Shown: in pieces, positions 48,866-58,305 of the stretch | Position numbering within the stretch: position 1 is the stretch's first letter | Layout: the number at the start of each line of letters is the position of its first letter | The notes under the pieces: model-generated | Seen by the model: only the letters and a program-made list of their open reading frames with translations | Databases searched by the model: none | What the model was told of the DNA's origin: nothing | Program-made: the position numbers and the translations under genes | NCBI GenBank assembly: GCA_017442785.1 | Contig: JAFRZB010000047.1 | Span: 1-64,000, forward strand | From: Bacillota bacterium | GTDB taxonomy: Bacteria; Bacillota; Clostridia; Peptostreptococcales; Anaerovoracaceae | DNA: 64,000 bases | Direction of reading: 5' to 3'

Positions 48866-51352
48866 ATGTCTGCATCTAAGAAAGTAAAGACAGGTATAGC
48901 GTTCGGCTTCTTCATCCCGCTCCACAAGGGGCACGAGATGATGATAGAGCGCGCAATAAAGGAGAACGACCGCGCGATAATCGCCGTCTGCGGCTACAGG
49001 ACAGACCGCGGAAAGGATTTCGTAGATTACGATACAAGGCTCAGGCTCATAAGGGAGATCTACAAGGACAACAAGAACGTCAAGGTCGTGAGGATGGACG
49101 ACAAAAAGCTCGGCCGCGACGGTACCTTTGCCGGAGAAAACTGGAAGATCTGGGGAGAAGAGCTCTTTGCCCAGGCAGGAGAGGATCCCTCAAAGGGAGA
49201 CTACTGCTGGTATACCGGAGACGAGTCCTTCATAGAAAAGCTGAGCGCCATCTATCCCAAGCACCGCTTCGTCCTGCTGGACCGCAGCGATGTTCCTGTC
49301 AGCAGCTCAGAGATACGCGAGAACCCCGGCGCAAGCCGCAGTCTTATCAATCCCAGATTCGTGGAGTTCCTGGAGGAGAAGGGCATAATACCCAAAGAAT
49401 ATCCTCTGGACATAATCATCACGTCCCTTCTGGAGACGGACCTCTACAAGTTCTCCATGGGGCAGGCCATATACCACCAGTTTCCGGGCTACAAGACCAC
49501 CTGGACCTTCAAGTGCAGGAACAAGGACGTTCACTTTACCCCCGAGATGGTGGATGAGATACGCAGGCAGATAAAGGCGTACTGCACGCTGACGTTCAAG
49601 GAGGACGAGCTTGCGTATCTGGACAGCATTCGCTGGATCAAGGGCTCCTACGTGGACTTTTTAAGGCTCTGGCATCCTCTGTACGAGGACTTCATAATAG
49701 GGACGGACGCAGAGTGCGGTCTTTCCATAGAGACCAAGGGCACATGGCTCAACACGTCCATGTATGAGATCCCGACTCTTGCCATAGTGAATGAGGTCTA
49801 TTTCCGCATGGCCTACGACCACGACGAGCTGATGAAGTCTTTCATCAAGAGGCTCGACGACAAGATAGAGGCTCTGGAGACAGGAAGGCTCAACATAGGC
49901 TCCTTCAGCGAGTTCGGCCTGAGAAGAAGGCTCTCCGCGCACGCGGAGGAGCTCGCCGTTATGCGCCTGAGGGACGCAAAGTTCAAGAACTCCACCTTCG
50001 TAGGGACATCCAACGTCTATCTGGCAAAGAGGCTCGGAGTTATGCCCGTAGGCACCATGGCTCACGAGTGGATAATGTGCGTGGGGCAGGGCAACCACAG
50101 GCACAACCCCGCATATTCCAACTGGTACGCTCTGGACGCCTGGGTAAAGGAATACGGCATACTCAACGGAACTGCGCTAACGGATACCATAACAACTGAC
50201 TGCTTCCTCAAGGACTTCCAGCTGACGTTCGGCACGCTGTTCTCCGGAGTAAGGCACGACAGCGGAGACCCGATAGTCTGGGGAGAGAAGCTCATAAAGC
50301 ACTACGAGAACCTCGGGATAGATCCGAGGACCAAGACGCTCCTGTTCTCCGACAGCCTCAATTTCGTAAAGGCGGACGAGATCTACAGGCACTTCGAGGG
50401 AAGGGCCAAGGTGGCCTTCGGAATAGGCACCTACATAGCCAACGACACCGACGTACCTGCGCTTAACATAGTCATGAAGACCACGGTCTGCAACGGTCAG
50501 GACGTGGCCAAGGTGTCCGACACCCCGGGCAAGGGCATGTGCAAGAACCCGGATTACGTGGAATACCTGGAGCGCTGCATAAAATGGAGGATGGAGCACG
50601 AGGGCGCTCCCAAGGCGCCTGCTTTCGATGCGGCTAAGGAGACAGAGAACGTCAAGCGCTGGATAAAGGACTGGTTCGAGGAGAACGGCCCTAAAGCGAG
50701 CGCCGTGATAGGCATCTCCGGAGGAAAGGATTCCACTATAGTAGCCAGGCTCCTTGCAGACAGCCTCGGAAAGGACCGCGTGGTTGGCGTTCTGATGCCG
50801 GACGGCGTACAGAAGGACATAGCGGATGCAAAAAAGGTCGTGGAGACTCTCGGCATCAGGAGCGTGGTCGCAAATATCGGGGAGACTGTCAAGGCTCTTA
50901 AGGCGGAGCTCGGAACGCACTTTGAGCTCTCAAACGACACCAGGATCAATATCCCGCCCAGGATCCGCATGACATGCCTCTACGCAGTGGCTCAGTCTCT
51001 TCCGGAGGGCGGCAGGGTGGCCAATACCTGCAATGCCTCCGAGGATTACATAGGCTACTCCACCAAGTTCGGCGATGCCGCCGGAGATTTCTCGCCCTGC
51101 AGCTCGTTCACCGTTACCGAGATGCTGCAGATAGGAGATCTTCTGGGACTTCCGAAGGAACTGGTGCACAAGACTCCCTCGGACGGGCTCAGCGGAATGA
51201 CGGATGAGGACAAGATAGGCTTTACCTATGCCGTTCTGGACCGCTATATCCGCACCGGAGAATGCGACGACGAGGCTACAAAAAATAAGATCGACAAGAT
51301 GCACAGCGCAAATCTGCACAAGCTGCAGCTGATGCCTGCGTATAAGAGATAG
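48866..51352 (+). CDS. Trifunctional NAD synthesis enzyme (adenylyltransferase, nicotinate phosphoribosyltransferase, NAD synthetase)
   Basis: An 828-residue three-part fusion. Residues 1 to about 175 are a NadR/NMNAT-like nucleotidyltransferase: GIAFGFFIPLHKGH with HxGH (20-23) and the SSSEIR loop (146-151). Residues about 187-575 are an E. coli PncB-type nicotinate phosphoribosyltransferase: TSLLETDLYKFSMGQA, FGLRRRLS, VGTSNVYLAKRLG, the catalytic His400 in GTMAHEW and RHDSGDP (463-469). Residues about 590-828 are ammonia-dependent NAD synthetase: the PP-loop ISGGKDST (618-623), NTCNASEDYIGYSTKFGD and TPSDGLSGMTDEDKIGF. Together they would convert nicotinate to NAD. No glutaminase domain is present. 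ATG 48866 follows GAGGAGG. No stop or internal strong start separates the domains. Confidence 0.92.
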   Translation: MSASKKVKTGIAFGFFIPLHKGHEMMIERAIKENDRAIIAVCGYRTDRGKDFVDYDTRLRLIREIYKDNKNVKVVRMDDKKLGRDGTFAGENWKIWGEELFAQAGEDPSKGDYCWYTGDESFIEKLSAIYPKHRFVLLDRSDVPVSSSEIRENPGASRSLINPRFVEFLEEKGIIPKEYPLDIIITSLLETDLYKFSMGQAIYHQFPGYKTTWTFKCRNKDVHFTPEMVDEIRRQIKAYCTLTFKEDELAYLDSIRWIKGSYVDFLRLWHPLYEDFIIGTDAECGLSIETKGTWLNTSMYEIPTLAIVNEVYFRMAYDHDELMKSFIKRLDDKIEALETGRLNIGSFSEFGLRRRLSAHAEELAVMRLRDAKFKNSTFVGTSNVYLAKRLGVMPVGTMAHEWIMCVGQGNHRHNPAYSNWYALDAWVKEYGILNGTALTDTITTDCFLKDFQLTFGTLFSGVRHDSGDPIVWGEKLIKHYENLGIDPRTKTLLFSDSLNFVKADEIYRHFEGRAKVAFGIGTYIANDTDVPALNIVMKTTVCNGQDVAKVSDTPGKGMCKNPDYVEYLERCIKWRMEHEGAPKAPAFDAAKETENVKRWIKDWFEENGPKASAVIGISGGKDSTIVARLLADSLGKDRVVGVLMPDGVQKDIADAKKVVETLGIRSVVANIGETVKALKAELGTHFELSNDTRINIPPRIRMTCLYAVAQSLPEGGRVANTCNASEDYIGYSTKFGDAAGDFSPCSSFTVTEMLQIGDLLGLPKELVHKTPSDGLSGMTDEDKIGFTYAVLDRYIRTGECDDEATKNKIDKMHSANLHKLQLMPAYKR

Positions 51353-51388
51353 TTCATCATTGTTTCAGTCATTTATGGAGGTTTAGAA

Positions 51389-52222
51389 ATGGCAGAAGTA
51401 ATCTATAAAGTAGTATCCGGAGACAATCTCTCCAAGATAGCAAGGGCATACAACACCACGGTAGGCGACCTTGTAAAGTGGAACAACATCAAGAATCCGA
51501 ACCTCATTTTCGTGGGCCAGGAGATAAAGATCAATGTTCCCGATGCTCCTGCGGCTCCTGCAGCCGAGGCTCCGTATGTCACCTACAAGATAGTGTCCGG
51601 AGACAATCTCACCAAGATAGCCAAGCAGTTCGGAACAACTGTGGACGCCATAGTAAAGCTGAACAACATTGCTAACCCGAATCTGATATTCGCTGGCGCG
51701 GATCTTAAGATACCCGTTCCCGACGCCAAGGCAGGCGGAGCCGGAGACATGCCCACAGAGGCCGAGATGAAGGCCCAGGCAGAGGCTGAGGCCGCAAAGA
51801 AGGCTGCAGAAGCCGCCGCGGCAGCAGAGGCCGCAAAGAAGGCAGCGGAAGCCGCCGCAGCCGCAAAGGCAGCAGAAGCAGAGGCCGCAAAGAAGGCAGC
51901 GGAAGCCGCTGCAGCAGCAAAGGCCGCCGCAGAAGCAGAAGCAGCAAAGGCTGCAGAAGCCGCTGCAGCCGCAGCCGCTCCTGCAAAGACAGCTGCAGGC
52001 AAGCCGCCGCTTCCTCCCAGGAAGACCGCTCAGTTCTCCGCCAACGCAGCCGCTCCTTCCCAGGCAGCAGCCAAGCCCGTCATTCCGCCTCAGGTAGCTG
52101 CTCAGCAGGCTGCCCAGAAGGCCGCTCAGGAAGCCCAGAAGGCTGCCGAGGATGCTCAGACCGCCGTCAAGGAGGAGAAGGCTACCTTCGCGAGCAAGCT
52201 CTCGGGGCTCTTCAAAAAGTAA
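51389..52222 (+). CDS. Double LysM protein with Ala-rich tail
   Basis: A 277-residue protein. Two LysM domains at about 4-50 and 63-110 (YKVVSGDNLSKIARAYNTT and YKIVSGDNLTKIAKQFGTT) bind glycan chains such as peptidoglycan. A long Ala/Lys/Glu tract (about 125-200) of AAKKAAEAAAAAE-type repeats may form a rigid helix, followed by Pro-rich and Gln/Ala-rich parts and a C-terminal FASKLSGLFKK amphipathic end. No signal peptide is visible, so it may be intracellular, spore-related or exported another way. GGAGG precedes the ATG. Confidence 0.82.
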   Translation: MAEVIYKVVSGDNLSKIARAYNTTVGDLVKWNNIKNPNLIFVGQEIKINVPDAPAAPAAEAPYVTYKIVSGDNLTKIAKQFGTTVDAIVKLNNIANPNLIFAGADLKIPVPDAKAGGAGDMPTEAEMKAQAEAEAAKKAAEAAAAAEAAKKAAEAAAAAKAAEAEAAKKAAEAAAAAKAAAEAEAAKAAEAAAAAAAPAKTAAGKPPLPPRKTAQFSANAAAPSQAAAKPVIPPQVAAQQAAQKAAQEAQKAAEDAQTAVKEEKATFASKLSGLFKK

Positions 52223-52236
52223 GCATATCGTCATGC

Positions 52237-52272
52237 GCAGCCGTCCGCTCGATGCGGGCGGCTGTTTTTTTT
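52237..52272 (+). terminator. Terminator of the LysM gene
   Basis: CAGCCGTCCGC pairs with GCGGGCGGCTG around TCGAT, followed by eight T. Confidence 0.92.
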
Positions 52273-52313
52273 CGCAAATTGTTAATTTTCTTTCAAAAGT
52301 CGTTTTTATTTGG

Positions 52314-52319
52314 TATAAT
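52314..52319 (+). promoter_or_regulatory. -10 box of the NADH-linked flavoprotein operon
   Basis: TATAAT preceded by TGG, the extended form seen at several genes of this window; weak TTTCAA about 17 nt upstream. Confidence 0.65.
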
Positions 52320-52387
52320 ATCATTTACGTTCAACGAAGACACATAAATATGGGCCTGACGGTCCATTTAAAAAGAGGAGATCAATA

Positions 52388-52891
52388 ATGTGTGAATGCA
52401 ACAAGAAAAAGAGCGATCTGTCGCTGCTTTCCGGTGTCCTTGATGAATACGCCAAGGTGGAAGGCAGTCTGATCACGATACTCCAGAAGGCGCAGGATAT
52501 CTACGGCTATCTGCCCATAGACGTGATATACCACGTGGCAGAGGCTACCGGCAATTCTCCGGCAAAGGTCCTGGGCGTAGCGACGTTCTACACTCAGTTC
52601 CGCCTGCAGCCCATAGGCAAGTATCTGATCATGCAGTGCCAGGGCACGGCGTGCCATGTAAACGGTTCCGAGCGTATCGCCTCAGCCATTACCGAGGAGC
52701 TTGGGATAAAGGACGGAGAGACTACGGAGGACGGTCTGTTCACGCTCTCCAACGTAGCGTGCCTGGGATGCTGCTCGCTGTCACCGGTAATGATGATCAA
52801 CGGAGAGACCTACGGTACTCTCACCCCGGAAAAAACGATCAACATCCTTCGTGAGCTTCGCGAGAAGGCGGAAAAGGAGGGACAGGCATGA
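52388..52891 (+). CDS. NuoE/HydC-like [2Fe-2S] subunit
   Basis: A 167-residue thioredoxin-fold ferredoxin. Cluster cysteines are in CQGTACHVNG (two) and ACLGCCSLSPVM (two used), the NuoE pattern. ATFYTQFRLQPIGKY is also diagnostic. It passes electrons to or from the NuoF-like subunit encoded next (4-nt overlap). GAGGAG precedes the ATG. Confidence 0.93.
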   Translation: MCECNKKKSDLSLLSGVLDEYAKVEGSLITILQKAQDIYGYLPIDVIYHVAEATGNSPAKVLGVATFYTQFRLQPIGKYLIMQCQGTACHVNGSERIASAITEELGIKDGETTEDGLFTLSNVACLGCCSLSPVMMINGETYGTLTPEKTINILRELREKAEKEGQA

Positions 52892-54645
52892 AGAAGATAG
52901 TCGTAGGCGAAGGCAGCTGCGGCATAGCCGCCGGCGCTGCCAAGGTCTATTCCGCGATAGAGCCTCTTATCGAGGGGAGCGGCATAGAGCTTAAGATAAC
53001 AGGCTGCATAGGAATGTGCTACCTGGAGCCGATAGTGGACGTCTATGAAGGAGACGCCCTGGTGCAGAGGCTCGTAAGGGTATCCGAAAAGGATGCTCAG
53101 GCAGTCGTAGACGCCGTAAAGAGCGGTGATTTCTCCGGCGTGGAAGAGCTTAAGATCCTGGAAGAGGACAAGGAGTTCCTCAGCAAGCAGACCAGGATAG
53201 CTCTCAGAAACTGCGGAATAGTAGACCCAACGGACATAAAGGATTACCAGAGGCGCGGCGGTTATGAGGCTCTTAAGAAGGTCCTCACCACCATGACTCA
53301 GGACGACGTAATAAACGTCATAAAGACCTCCGGTCTTGCAGGCCGCGGCGGAGCAGGCTTCCCAACATGGTTCAAGTGGAACGCAGCCAAGAATTCCGTA
53401 AGCAAGAGCGGCAGGAAGTACCTCATCTGCAACGCCGACGAGGGAGATCCCGGCGCTTTCATGGACCGCGCCGTAATAGAGAGCGATCCTCATAACCTCA
53501 TCGAGGGCATGATGATAGGCGCATACGCCATCGGAGCCACCGAGGCGGTGGTATACGTCCGCGCGGAATATCCTCTGGCAATAGTCCGTCTGGAGAACGC
53601 CATGAAGGAAGCCCGCGAGAACGGAATGCTCGGAAAGAACATCATGGGCACAGGCTTCTCCTGCGACATGCGCATAAAGGCAGGCGCCGGCGCGTTCGTA
53701 TGCGGAGAAGAGACAGCTCTTATCGAGTCCCTGGAAGGCAAGCGCGGAATGCCGCGTCTTAAGCCCCCGTTCCCGGCTCAGGCAGGATATAATCTTGAGC
53801 CCTCCAACATCAACAATGTAGAGACCTTTGCCAATGTTCCCTGGATACTCGCAAACGGCGGAGAGAAGTTCGCCGCGATGGGCACAGAGGGCAGCAAGGG
53901 CACCAAGGTGTTCGCCGTAACAGGCAAGGTAAAGAAGGGCGGCCTCGTAGAGGTTCCCATGGGAATGACTCTCCGCGACGTCATCTTCGGCATTGCCGGA
54001 GGCATCAAGGACGGCAAGAAGTGCAAGGCAGTCCAGATGGGCGGACCTTCAGGCGGCTGCATCCCTTATTCCATGTTCGATACCGTCATAGACTACAAGG
54101 CCCTGGGCGCTACAGGCGCCATAATGGGCTCCGGCGGTATGGTAGTAATGGACGAGAGCACCTGCATGGTGGGAATGGCCAAGTTCTTCCTGGACTTCAC
54201 CACCAAAGAATCCTGCGGAAAGTGCGTGCCCTGCAGGATAGGCACCAAGCGTCTTAATGAGATACTCACCAGGATAGTAAACGGCGAAGGCAGGGAAGGC
54301 GACATAGAGCTTCTTGAGGAGCTTTGCCTTGCTGTTAAGGATGGTTCCCTGTGCGGACTCGGCCAGTCGGCTCCTAACCCGGCTCTTACCACCATCAGGT
54401 ACTTCCGCGATGAGTATGAGGCTCACATAAAGGACAAGAAGTGCCCGGCCCACGAATGCACCGCACTCCTTAAGTATTCGATAGATCCCGAGAAGTGCAA
54501 GGGCTGCACGCTTTGCGCAAAGAAGTGCCCGGCCAAGGCCATCGACGGAGAAGTAAAGAAGCCGCACGCCATACGTCAGCAGGACTGCATCAAGTGCGGT
54601 CAGTGCTATGCGACATGCCGTTTCGGTGCGATATCGGTCGAGTAG
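52888..54645 (+). CDS. NuoF/HydB-like NADH- and FMN-binding subunit
   Basis: A 585-residue flavoprotein. An N-terminal thioredoxin-like region (GSCGIAAGAAK, CIGMCYLEP) leads into the NuoF core with GRGGAGFPTWFKW (NADH/FMN), CNADEGDPGAFMDR, and the [4Fe-4S] motif ESCGKCVPCRIGT. A C-terminal 2[4Fe-4S] ferredoxin follows (CKGCTLCAKKCP and CIKCGQCYATC). This layout is that of HydB/HndC-type subunits of soluble hydrogenase, formate dehydrogenase and transhydrogenase complexes. No hydrogenase H-cluster gene is adjacent. Confidence 0.94.
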   Translation: MKKIVVGEGSCGIAAGAAKVYSAIEPLIEGSGIELKITGCIGMCYLEPIVDVYEGDALVQRLVRVSEKDAQAVVDAVKSGDFSGVEELKILEEDKEFLSKQTRIALRNCGIVDPTDIKDYQRRGGYEALKKVLTTMTQDDVINVIKTSGLAGRGGAGFPTWFKWNAAKNSVSKSGRKYLICNADEGDPGAFMDRAVIESDPHNLIEGMMIGAYAIGATEAVVYVRAEYPLAIVRLENAMKEARENGMLGKNIMGTGFSCDMRIKAGAGAFVCGEETALIESLEGKRGMPRLKPPFPAQAGYNLEPSNINNVETFANVPWILANGGEKFAAMGTEGSKGTKVFAVTGKVKKGGLVEVPMGMTLRDVIFGIAGGIKDGKKCKAVQMGGPSGGCIPYSMFDTVIDYKALGATGAIMGSGGMVVMDESTCMVGMAKFFLDFTTKESCGKCVPCRIGTKRLNEILTRIVNGEGREGDIELLEELCLAVKDGSLCGLGQSAPNPALTTIRYFRDEYEAHIKDKKCPAHECTALLKYSIDPEKCKGCTLCAKKCPAKAIDGEVKKPHAIRQQDCIKCGQCYATCRFGAISVE

Positions 54646-54656
54646 GGGGTGCTGTG

Positions 54657-56696
54657 ATGAAAGAGATAACTATTACAATAGACGGAAAGAAGTGCAAAGG
54701 TTACGAGGGAAATACCGTCCTGGGAATAGCCCGCGCCAACGGAATAGACATACCCTCCCTCTGCTACAACGGCAGGGTAAAGGTGTACGGAGCCTGCGGC
54801 GTCTGTGTGGTGGAGATGGACGGAAGTCCCAAGCTCCAGCGTTCCTGCGCTACGATAGCCACTGACGGGGCTGTGTACCACACCGATACTCCTCGCGTTA
54901 AGCAGGCAAGGAAGGTGGCCTTCGAGCTCATAATGTCCGACCACGAGGGCGACTGCCTGCCTCCGTGCATGCTCAGGTGCCCGGCAAATACAAACTGCCA
55001 GGCCTACATCAAGCAGATAGCTCTGGGCAACGCAAAAGAAGCTACCAGGATAGTAAAGGAGACCAATCCTCTTCCTGCAAGCATTGGCCGTGTGTGCCCG
55101 CATCCCTGCGAGAAGGACTGCAGGCGCCAGTATGTTGAGGAACCGCTTTCCATAGCGTTCCTTAAGTACTTCGCGGCGGACAAGGACCTCTTCTCGGAGG
55201 ACAGGTTCGTTCCGGAAGTGGCTCCCGAGACAGGCAAGAGGGTGGGAATAATAGGCGGAGGCCCGGCAGGTCTTACCGCGGCTTACTTCCTGCGCCTTAA
55301 GGGCCACGACGTCACAGTCGTTGACCAGATGCCTCACATGGGCGGAATGCTCCGCTACGGCATCCCCGAGTACCGCCTGCCCAAGGAAGGCATACTCCAG
55401 AAGGAGATAGACCAGATCGAAAAGCTCGGCGTCACCATGATAAACGACTACAAGGTCGGCAAGGACGTCAGCTTCGATGATTTCAGAAAATACTACGATG
55501 CTACGGTCATAGCGGTAGGCGCATGGACCCCCAGCAGCATAGGCTGCCCGGGCGAGGACGCTGAAGGCGTATACGGAGGCATAGACTTCCTGCGCGGCGT
55601 CATAGAAGGAAACGCTCCCGCGATAGGAAAGAACGTTGCCATAGTAGGCGGCGGAAACACCGCTATGGACGCCTGCAGAACTGCGGTGCGTCTGGGCGCC
55701 GAGAACGTCTACGTCATCTACCGCCGTACCGAAGCAGAGATGCCCGCGGAGAAGGTGGAGATAGAAGAGGCAAAGGAAGAGGGCGTTCAGTTCAAGTTCC
55801 TCACCAACCCCGCAGAGATCATAGCGGGAGCCGACGGCAAGGTAAAGCAGATGAAGCTGCAGGTCATGGAGCTCGGTGAGCCTGACGAGAGCGGCAGAAG
55901 AAAGCCTGTTCCTGTAGAGGGCAAGTTCGAGATCCTTGAGCTGGATTCCGTCATCTCCGCAATAGGCCAGCGCCTCGATCCCTCCGGACTGGACGGAGTT
56001 GCGCTCAACAAGCGCGGAATAATAGCCGCGGATGAGAGCACCTTCCGCACAAATCTTCCGGACGTATTCGCGGTAGGCGACGCCACCAACAGGGGCGCCA
56101 GCATAGCAATAGAAGCCATAGGCGAGGGCCAGAAGGCCGCCGGCGTCATTGATTCCTTCCTTAAGGGTCACGAGGTGCCGTTCAGCATGCCTTTCCTCTC
56201 CAAACGCGATCCCAAGGACATAGACTTCTCCCCGTGGGAGTCCGCTCCCAGGGCCAAGATGCCTGTAAGAGACGCGGATATCCGCAACAAGGACTTCGCC
56301 GAGGTAAACAAGGGCTTCGATGAGGATACGGCTGTTAAGGAGGCCTTAAGGTGCCTTGAGTGCGGCTGCCACGAGTACGGCAACTGCGATCTCATAAAGT
56401 TCGCCCAGAGGGAGCCGGATCTTAAGCCGGAGCGCTTCAAGGGCGAAAAGCACCCGTACTTCAAGGAGCAGAAGCTTGTCTGCATAGAGCGCGACCAGGG
56501 CAAGTGCATAAGCTGCAACCTCTGCGTGCGTGTCTGCGACGAGGAGGTAGGAGCCGGTCTGCTGGGTCTTGTGGGAAGAGGTTTCAACACTGTCATCAAG
56601 CCGGAGTTCAACGATCCCAAGACCATAGAGAAGTGCCTTACCTGCAAGGCCTGCGCCGAGGTCTGCCCGACCGGCGCCCTGAAGATAATAGGGTAA
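54657..56696 (+). CDS. Ferredoxin-GltD-like FAD subunit (Nfn/Stn type)
   Basis: A 679-residue multi-cluster flavoprotein. The N-terminal [2Fe-2S] domain has SLCYNG and YGACGVCVVEM; further cysteine motifs are CLPPCMLRCPANTNC and CPHPCEKDC. The GltD-like core has two nucleotide folds, IIGGGPAGLTAAYF and IVGGGNTAMDAC, and the FAD closing motif VFAVGDATNRGAS. The C-terminus holds 2[4Fe-4S] (CISCNLCVRVC and CLTCKACAEVCP). With NuoE and NuoF partners this matches Sporomusa-type Nfn (Stn) bifurcating transhydrogenases, which link NADH, NADPH and ferredoxin. ATG 54657 is used; GTG 54654 is one codon earlier. Confidence 0.88.
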   Translation: MKEITITIDGKKCKGYEGNTVLGIARANGIDIPSLCYNGRVKVYGACGVCVVEMDGSPKLQRSCATIATDGAVYHTDTPRVKQARKVAFELIMSDHEGDCLPPCMLRCPANTNCQAYIKQIALGNAKEATRIVKETNPLPASIGRVCPHPCEKDCRRQYVEEPLSIAFLKYFAADKDLFSEDRFVPEVAPETGKRVGIIGGGPAGLTAAYFLRLKGHDVTVVDQMPHMGGMLRYGIPEYRLPKEGILQKEIDQIEKLGVTMINDYKVGKDVSFDDFRKYYDATVIAVGAWTPSSIGCPGEDAEGVYGGIDFLRGVIEGNAPAIGKNVAIVGGGNTAMDACRTAVRLGAENVYVIYRRTEAEMPAEKVEIEEAKEEGVQFKFLTNPAEIIAGADGKVKQMKLQVMELGEPDESGRRKPVPVEGKFEILELDSVISAIGQRLDPSGLDGVALNKRGIIAADESTFRTNLPDVFAVGDATNRGASIAIEAIGEGQKAAGVIDSFLKGHEVPFSMPFLSKRDPKDIDFSPWESAPRAKMPVRDADIRNKDFAEVNKGFDEDTAVKEALRCLECGCHEYGNCDLIKFAQREPDLKPERFKGEKHPYFKEQKLVCIERDQGKCISCNLCVRVCDEEVGAGLLGLVGRGFNTVIKPEFNDPKTIEKCLTCKACAEVCPTGALKIIG

Positions 56697-56707
56697 ACAG
56701 AAGCAAT

Positions 56708-56743
56708 AAAAATACCGTCCGGATATCCGGGCGGTATTTTTTA
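56708..56743. terminator. Bidirectional terminator
   Basis: A stem TACCGTCCGG/CCGGGCGGTA (56713-56736, one G-T) with loop ATAT, flanked by A5 and T6, serves both the flavoprotein operon and the convergent membrane gene. Confidence 0.9.
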
Positions 56744-56756
56744 TGTTCGCATTGAG

Positions 56757-57476
56757 CTATTGTTCGTCTGTCGTTACGTTCTCGATGTTGTCTCTCTTGG
56801 CGCAGAACTTGCAGAGTCTTGTGCGGTTCTCGGCGATGGCCTGATCAACAGTGCCATAGGTGAGAGTCTCGGAAACGTTCAGAGCGGAGCAGTCGTCGTG
56901 GGTGTGGTATACCTTGCCGAACGGGGACCAGTAAACTGTCGTCTCTCCGAGCGCTGCCTCTGCGGCGGTTAGCTCTTCCTGAGAAACGGGGTTGTAGTCT
57001 ATGCTGGCGGCTCCGCCTATGATGAGCGCTATTACAGCTGCTATCACGGCGATGGTCTTGGTCTTCTTGTCCAGATCCTTGTTCGTGAGCATCAGGATGA
57101 TGATGGGAACGAACGCGAAGCAGGATACTATGACACCCATGTTGTTCCACAGCCAGAATTTGAGAGCGTTCTGCTTGGAGGCCGGCTTAATGTGGTTTGC
57201 CTTCTTCCAGAGCTGGGAACCGATGATGACGCATACCAGATCCAGGACTATGAATGCTATCAGCTGCCAGAGCTGCGGCATGAAGGTGATGTTGATCTTT
57301 CCGAACAGCACCAGAACTGCCAGGATCTCGAATACTATCGCGACGACCCACAGTATGACAGCGCCTGCCCTCAGACCACCCGCGTTTCCTACAGGCTTTG
57401 CTTCCTTAGCGGTATATCCTGAAGGCGTGGTGACGGTAGTCGAAGCAGTGAGCTTCTTTTCTTTCTTTTCTGCCAT
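56757..57476 (-). CDS. Membrane protein with Cys/His terminal motif
   Basis: A 239-residue protein with four hydrophobic spans (about 35-58, 65-87, 110-132 and 143-160) and a soluble C-terminal domain. The latter reads VYWSPFGKVYHTHDDCSALN and later LCKFCAKRD, a His/Cys set suited to metal binding that recurs at the ends of other clostridial membrane proteins. Function unknown. The ATG lies downstream of AAGGAAG. Confidence 0.78.
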   Translation of the reverse strand: MAEKKEKKLTASTTVTTPSGYTAKEAKPVGNAGGLRAGAVILWVVAIVFEILAVLVLFGKINITFMPQLWQLIAFIVLDLVCVIIGSQLWKKANHIKPASKQNALKFWLWNNMGVIVSCFAFVPIIILMLTNKDLDKKTKTIAVIAAVIALIIGGAASIDYNPVSQEELTAAEAALGETTVYWSPFGKVYHTHDDCSALNVSETLTYGTVDQAIAENRTRLCKFCAKRDNIENVTTDEQ

Positions 57477-57638
57477 GTTATATAGCTTCCTTTCCTTGAA
57501 ATATCAATGATGATAATAATTACAGGTACGATTATACAACATTTTTTTTAGTTTGAGTATACTTCTTGCATTTTTAGGTAAAAAAGAGCATAATCTTAAC
57601 AGATAGTTATATGATCTTTACTTTACGGAGGTAATTAA

Positions 57639-58286
57639 ATGGATCTTATGAGCATAATGGGAGCTCTCATGGGGAGCCCCAGCACCAGCGGCATCAGCCA
57701 GGCAACAGGAGCATCAACTAACGACGTTACCAGCATTCTGGCATCCGCACTTCCTTCTCTCCTTTCCGGAGCGAACAGACAGGCCACTCAGACTTCTACC
57801 GCCACAAGCTTTGCCAAGGCACTTTCATCCCACGCACAGGATGACACTTCCAACCTGGCAGCTTTCTACAACAACGTAGATCTGAACGACGGAGCTAAGA
57901 TTATACAGCACCTTTTCGGAAATCAGACCAATTCCATCACCAGAAGCGTTGCAAGCCAGGCCGGCGTAACGCAGAAGCAGGCCCTTTCCGTTCTTTCAGC
58001 GGCCGCTCCTCTTCTGATGAGCCTTATCGGCAAGCAGACCACGGCTCAGACAAAGACCGCGACTACACAGAAGGCAAAGACCGCTCAGACCACAAGCCTT
58101 ATGTCCTCGCTGCTCAGCAACGTAGACCTCGGCAGCCTTGCGGGCTCTCTGCTCTCCGGCGCCATCAGCACCAATACCGCCAAGACCACTACCAGGTCCA
58201 CCGCCAAGAAGAGCGGCGGAGTAGACCTCTCCGATGGTCTTGACGCAGGCGACGTGATAGGCATTCTCGGAAACCTGATCAAGTAA
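57639..58286 (+). CDS. DUF937 family protein
   Basis: A 215-residue protein rich in Ser, Thr and Ala. NNVDLNDGAKIIQHLFGNQT and ASQAGVTQKQALSVLSAAAPLLMSLIG match DUF937, a helical family like YidB; the C-terminal DGLDAGDVIGILGNLI also fits. The role is unknown. No signal or membrane span. GGAGG precedes the ATG and a terminator follows. Confidence 0.82.
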   Translation: MDLMSIMGALMGSPSTSGISQATGASTNDVTSILASALPSLLSGANRQATQTSTATSFAKALSSHAQDDTSNLAAFYNNVDLNDGAKIIQHLFGNQTNSITRSVASQAGVTQKQALSVLSAAAPLLMSLIGKQTTAQTKTATTQKAKTAQTTSLMSSLLSNVDLGSLAGSLLSGAISTNTAKTTTRSTAKKSGGVDLSDGLDAGDVIGILGNLIK

Positions 58287-58305
58287 TAAAGCCAAAAAAA
58301 GCAAA

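Noticed and set aside
51780..51990. GCAGAAGCC-type tandem repeats as a CRISPR or minisatellite
   Set aside because: In frame with the Ala/Lys/Glu tract of the LysM protein; units are degenerate and without spacers.
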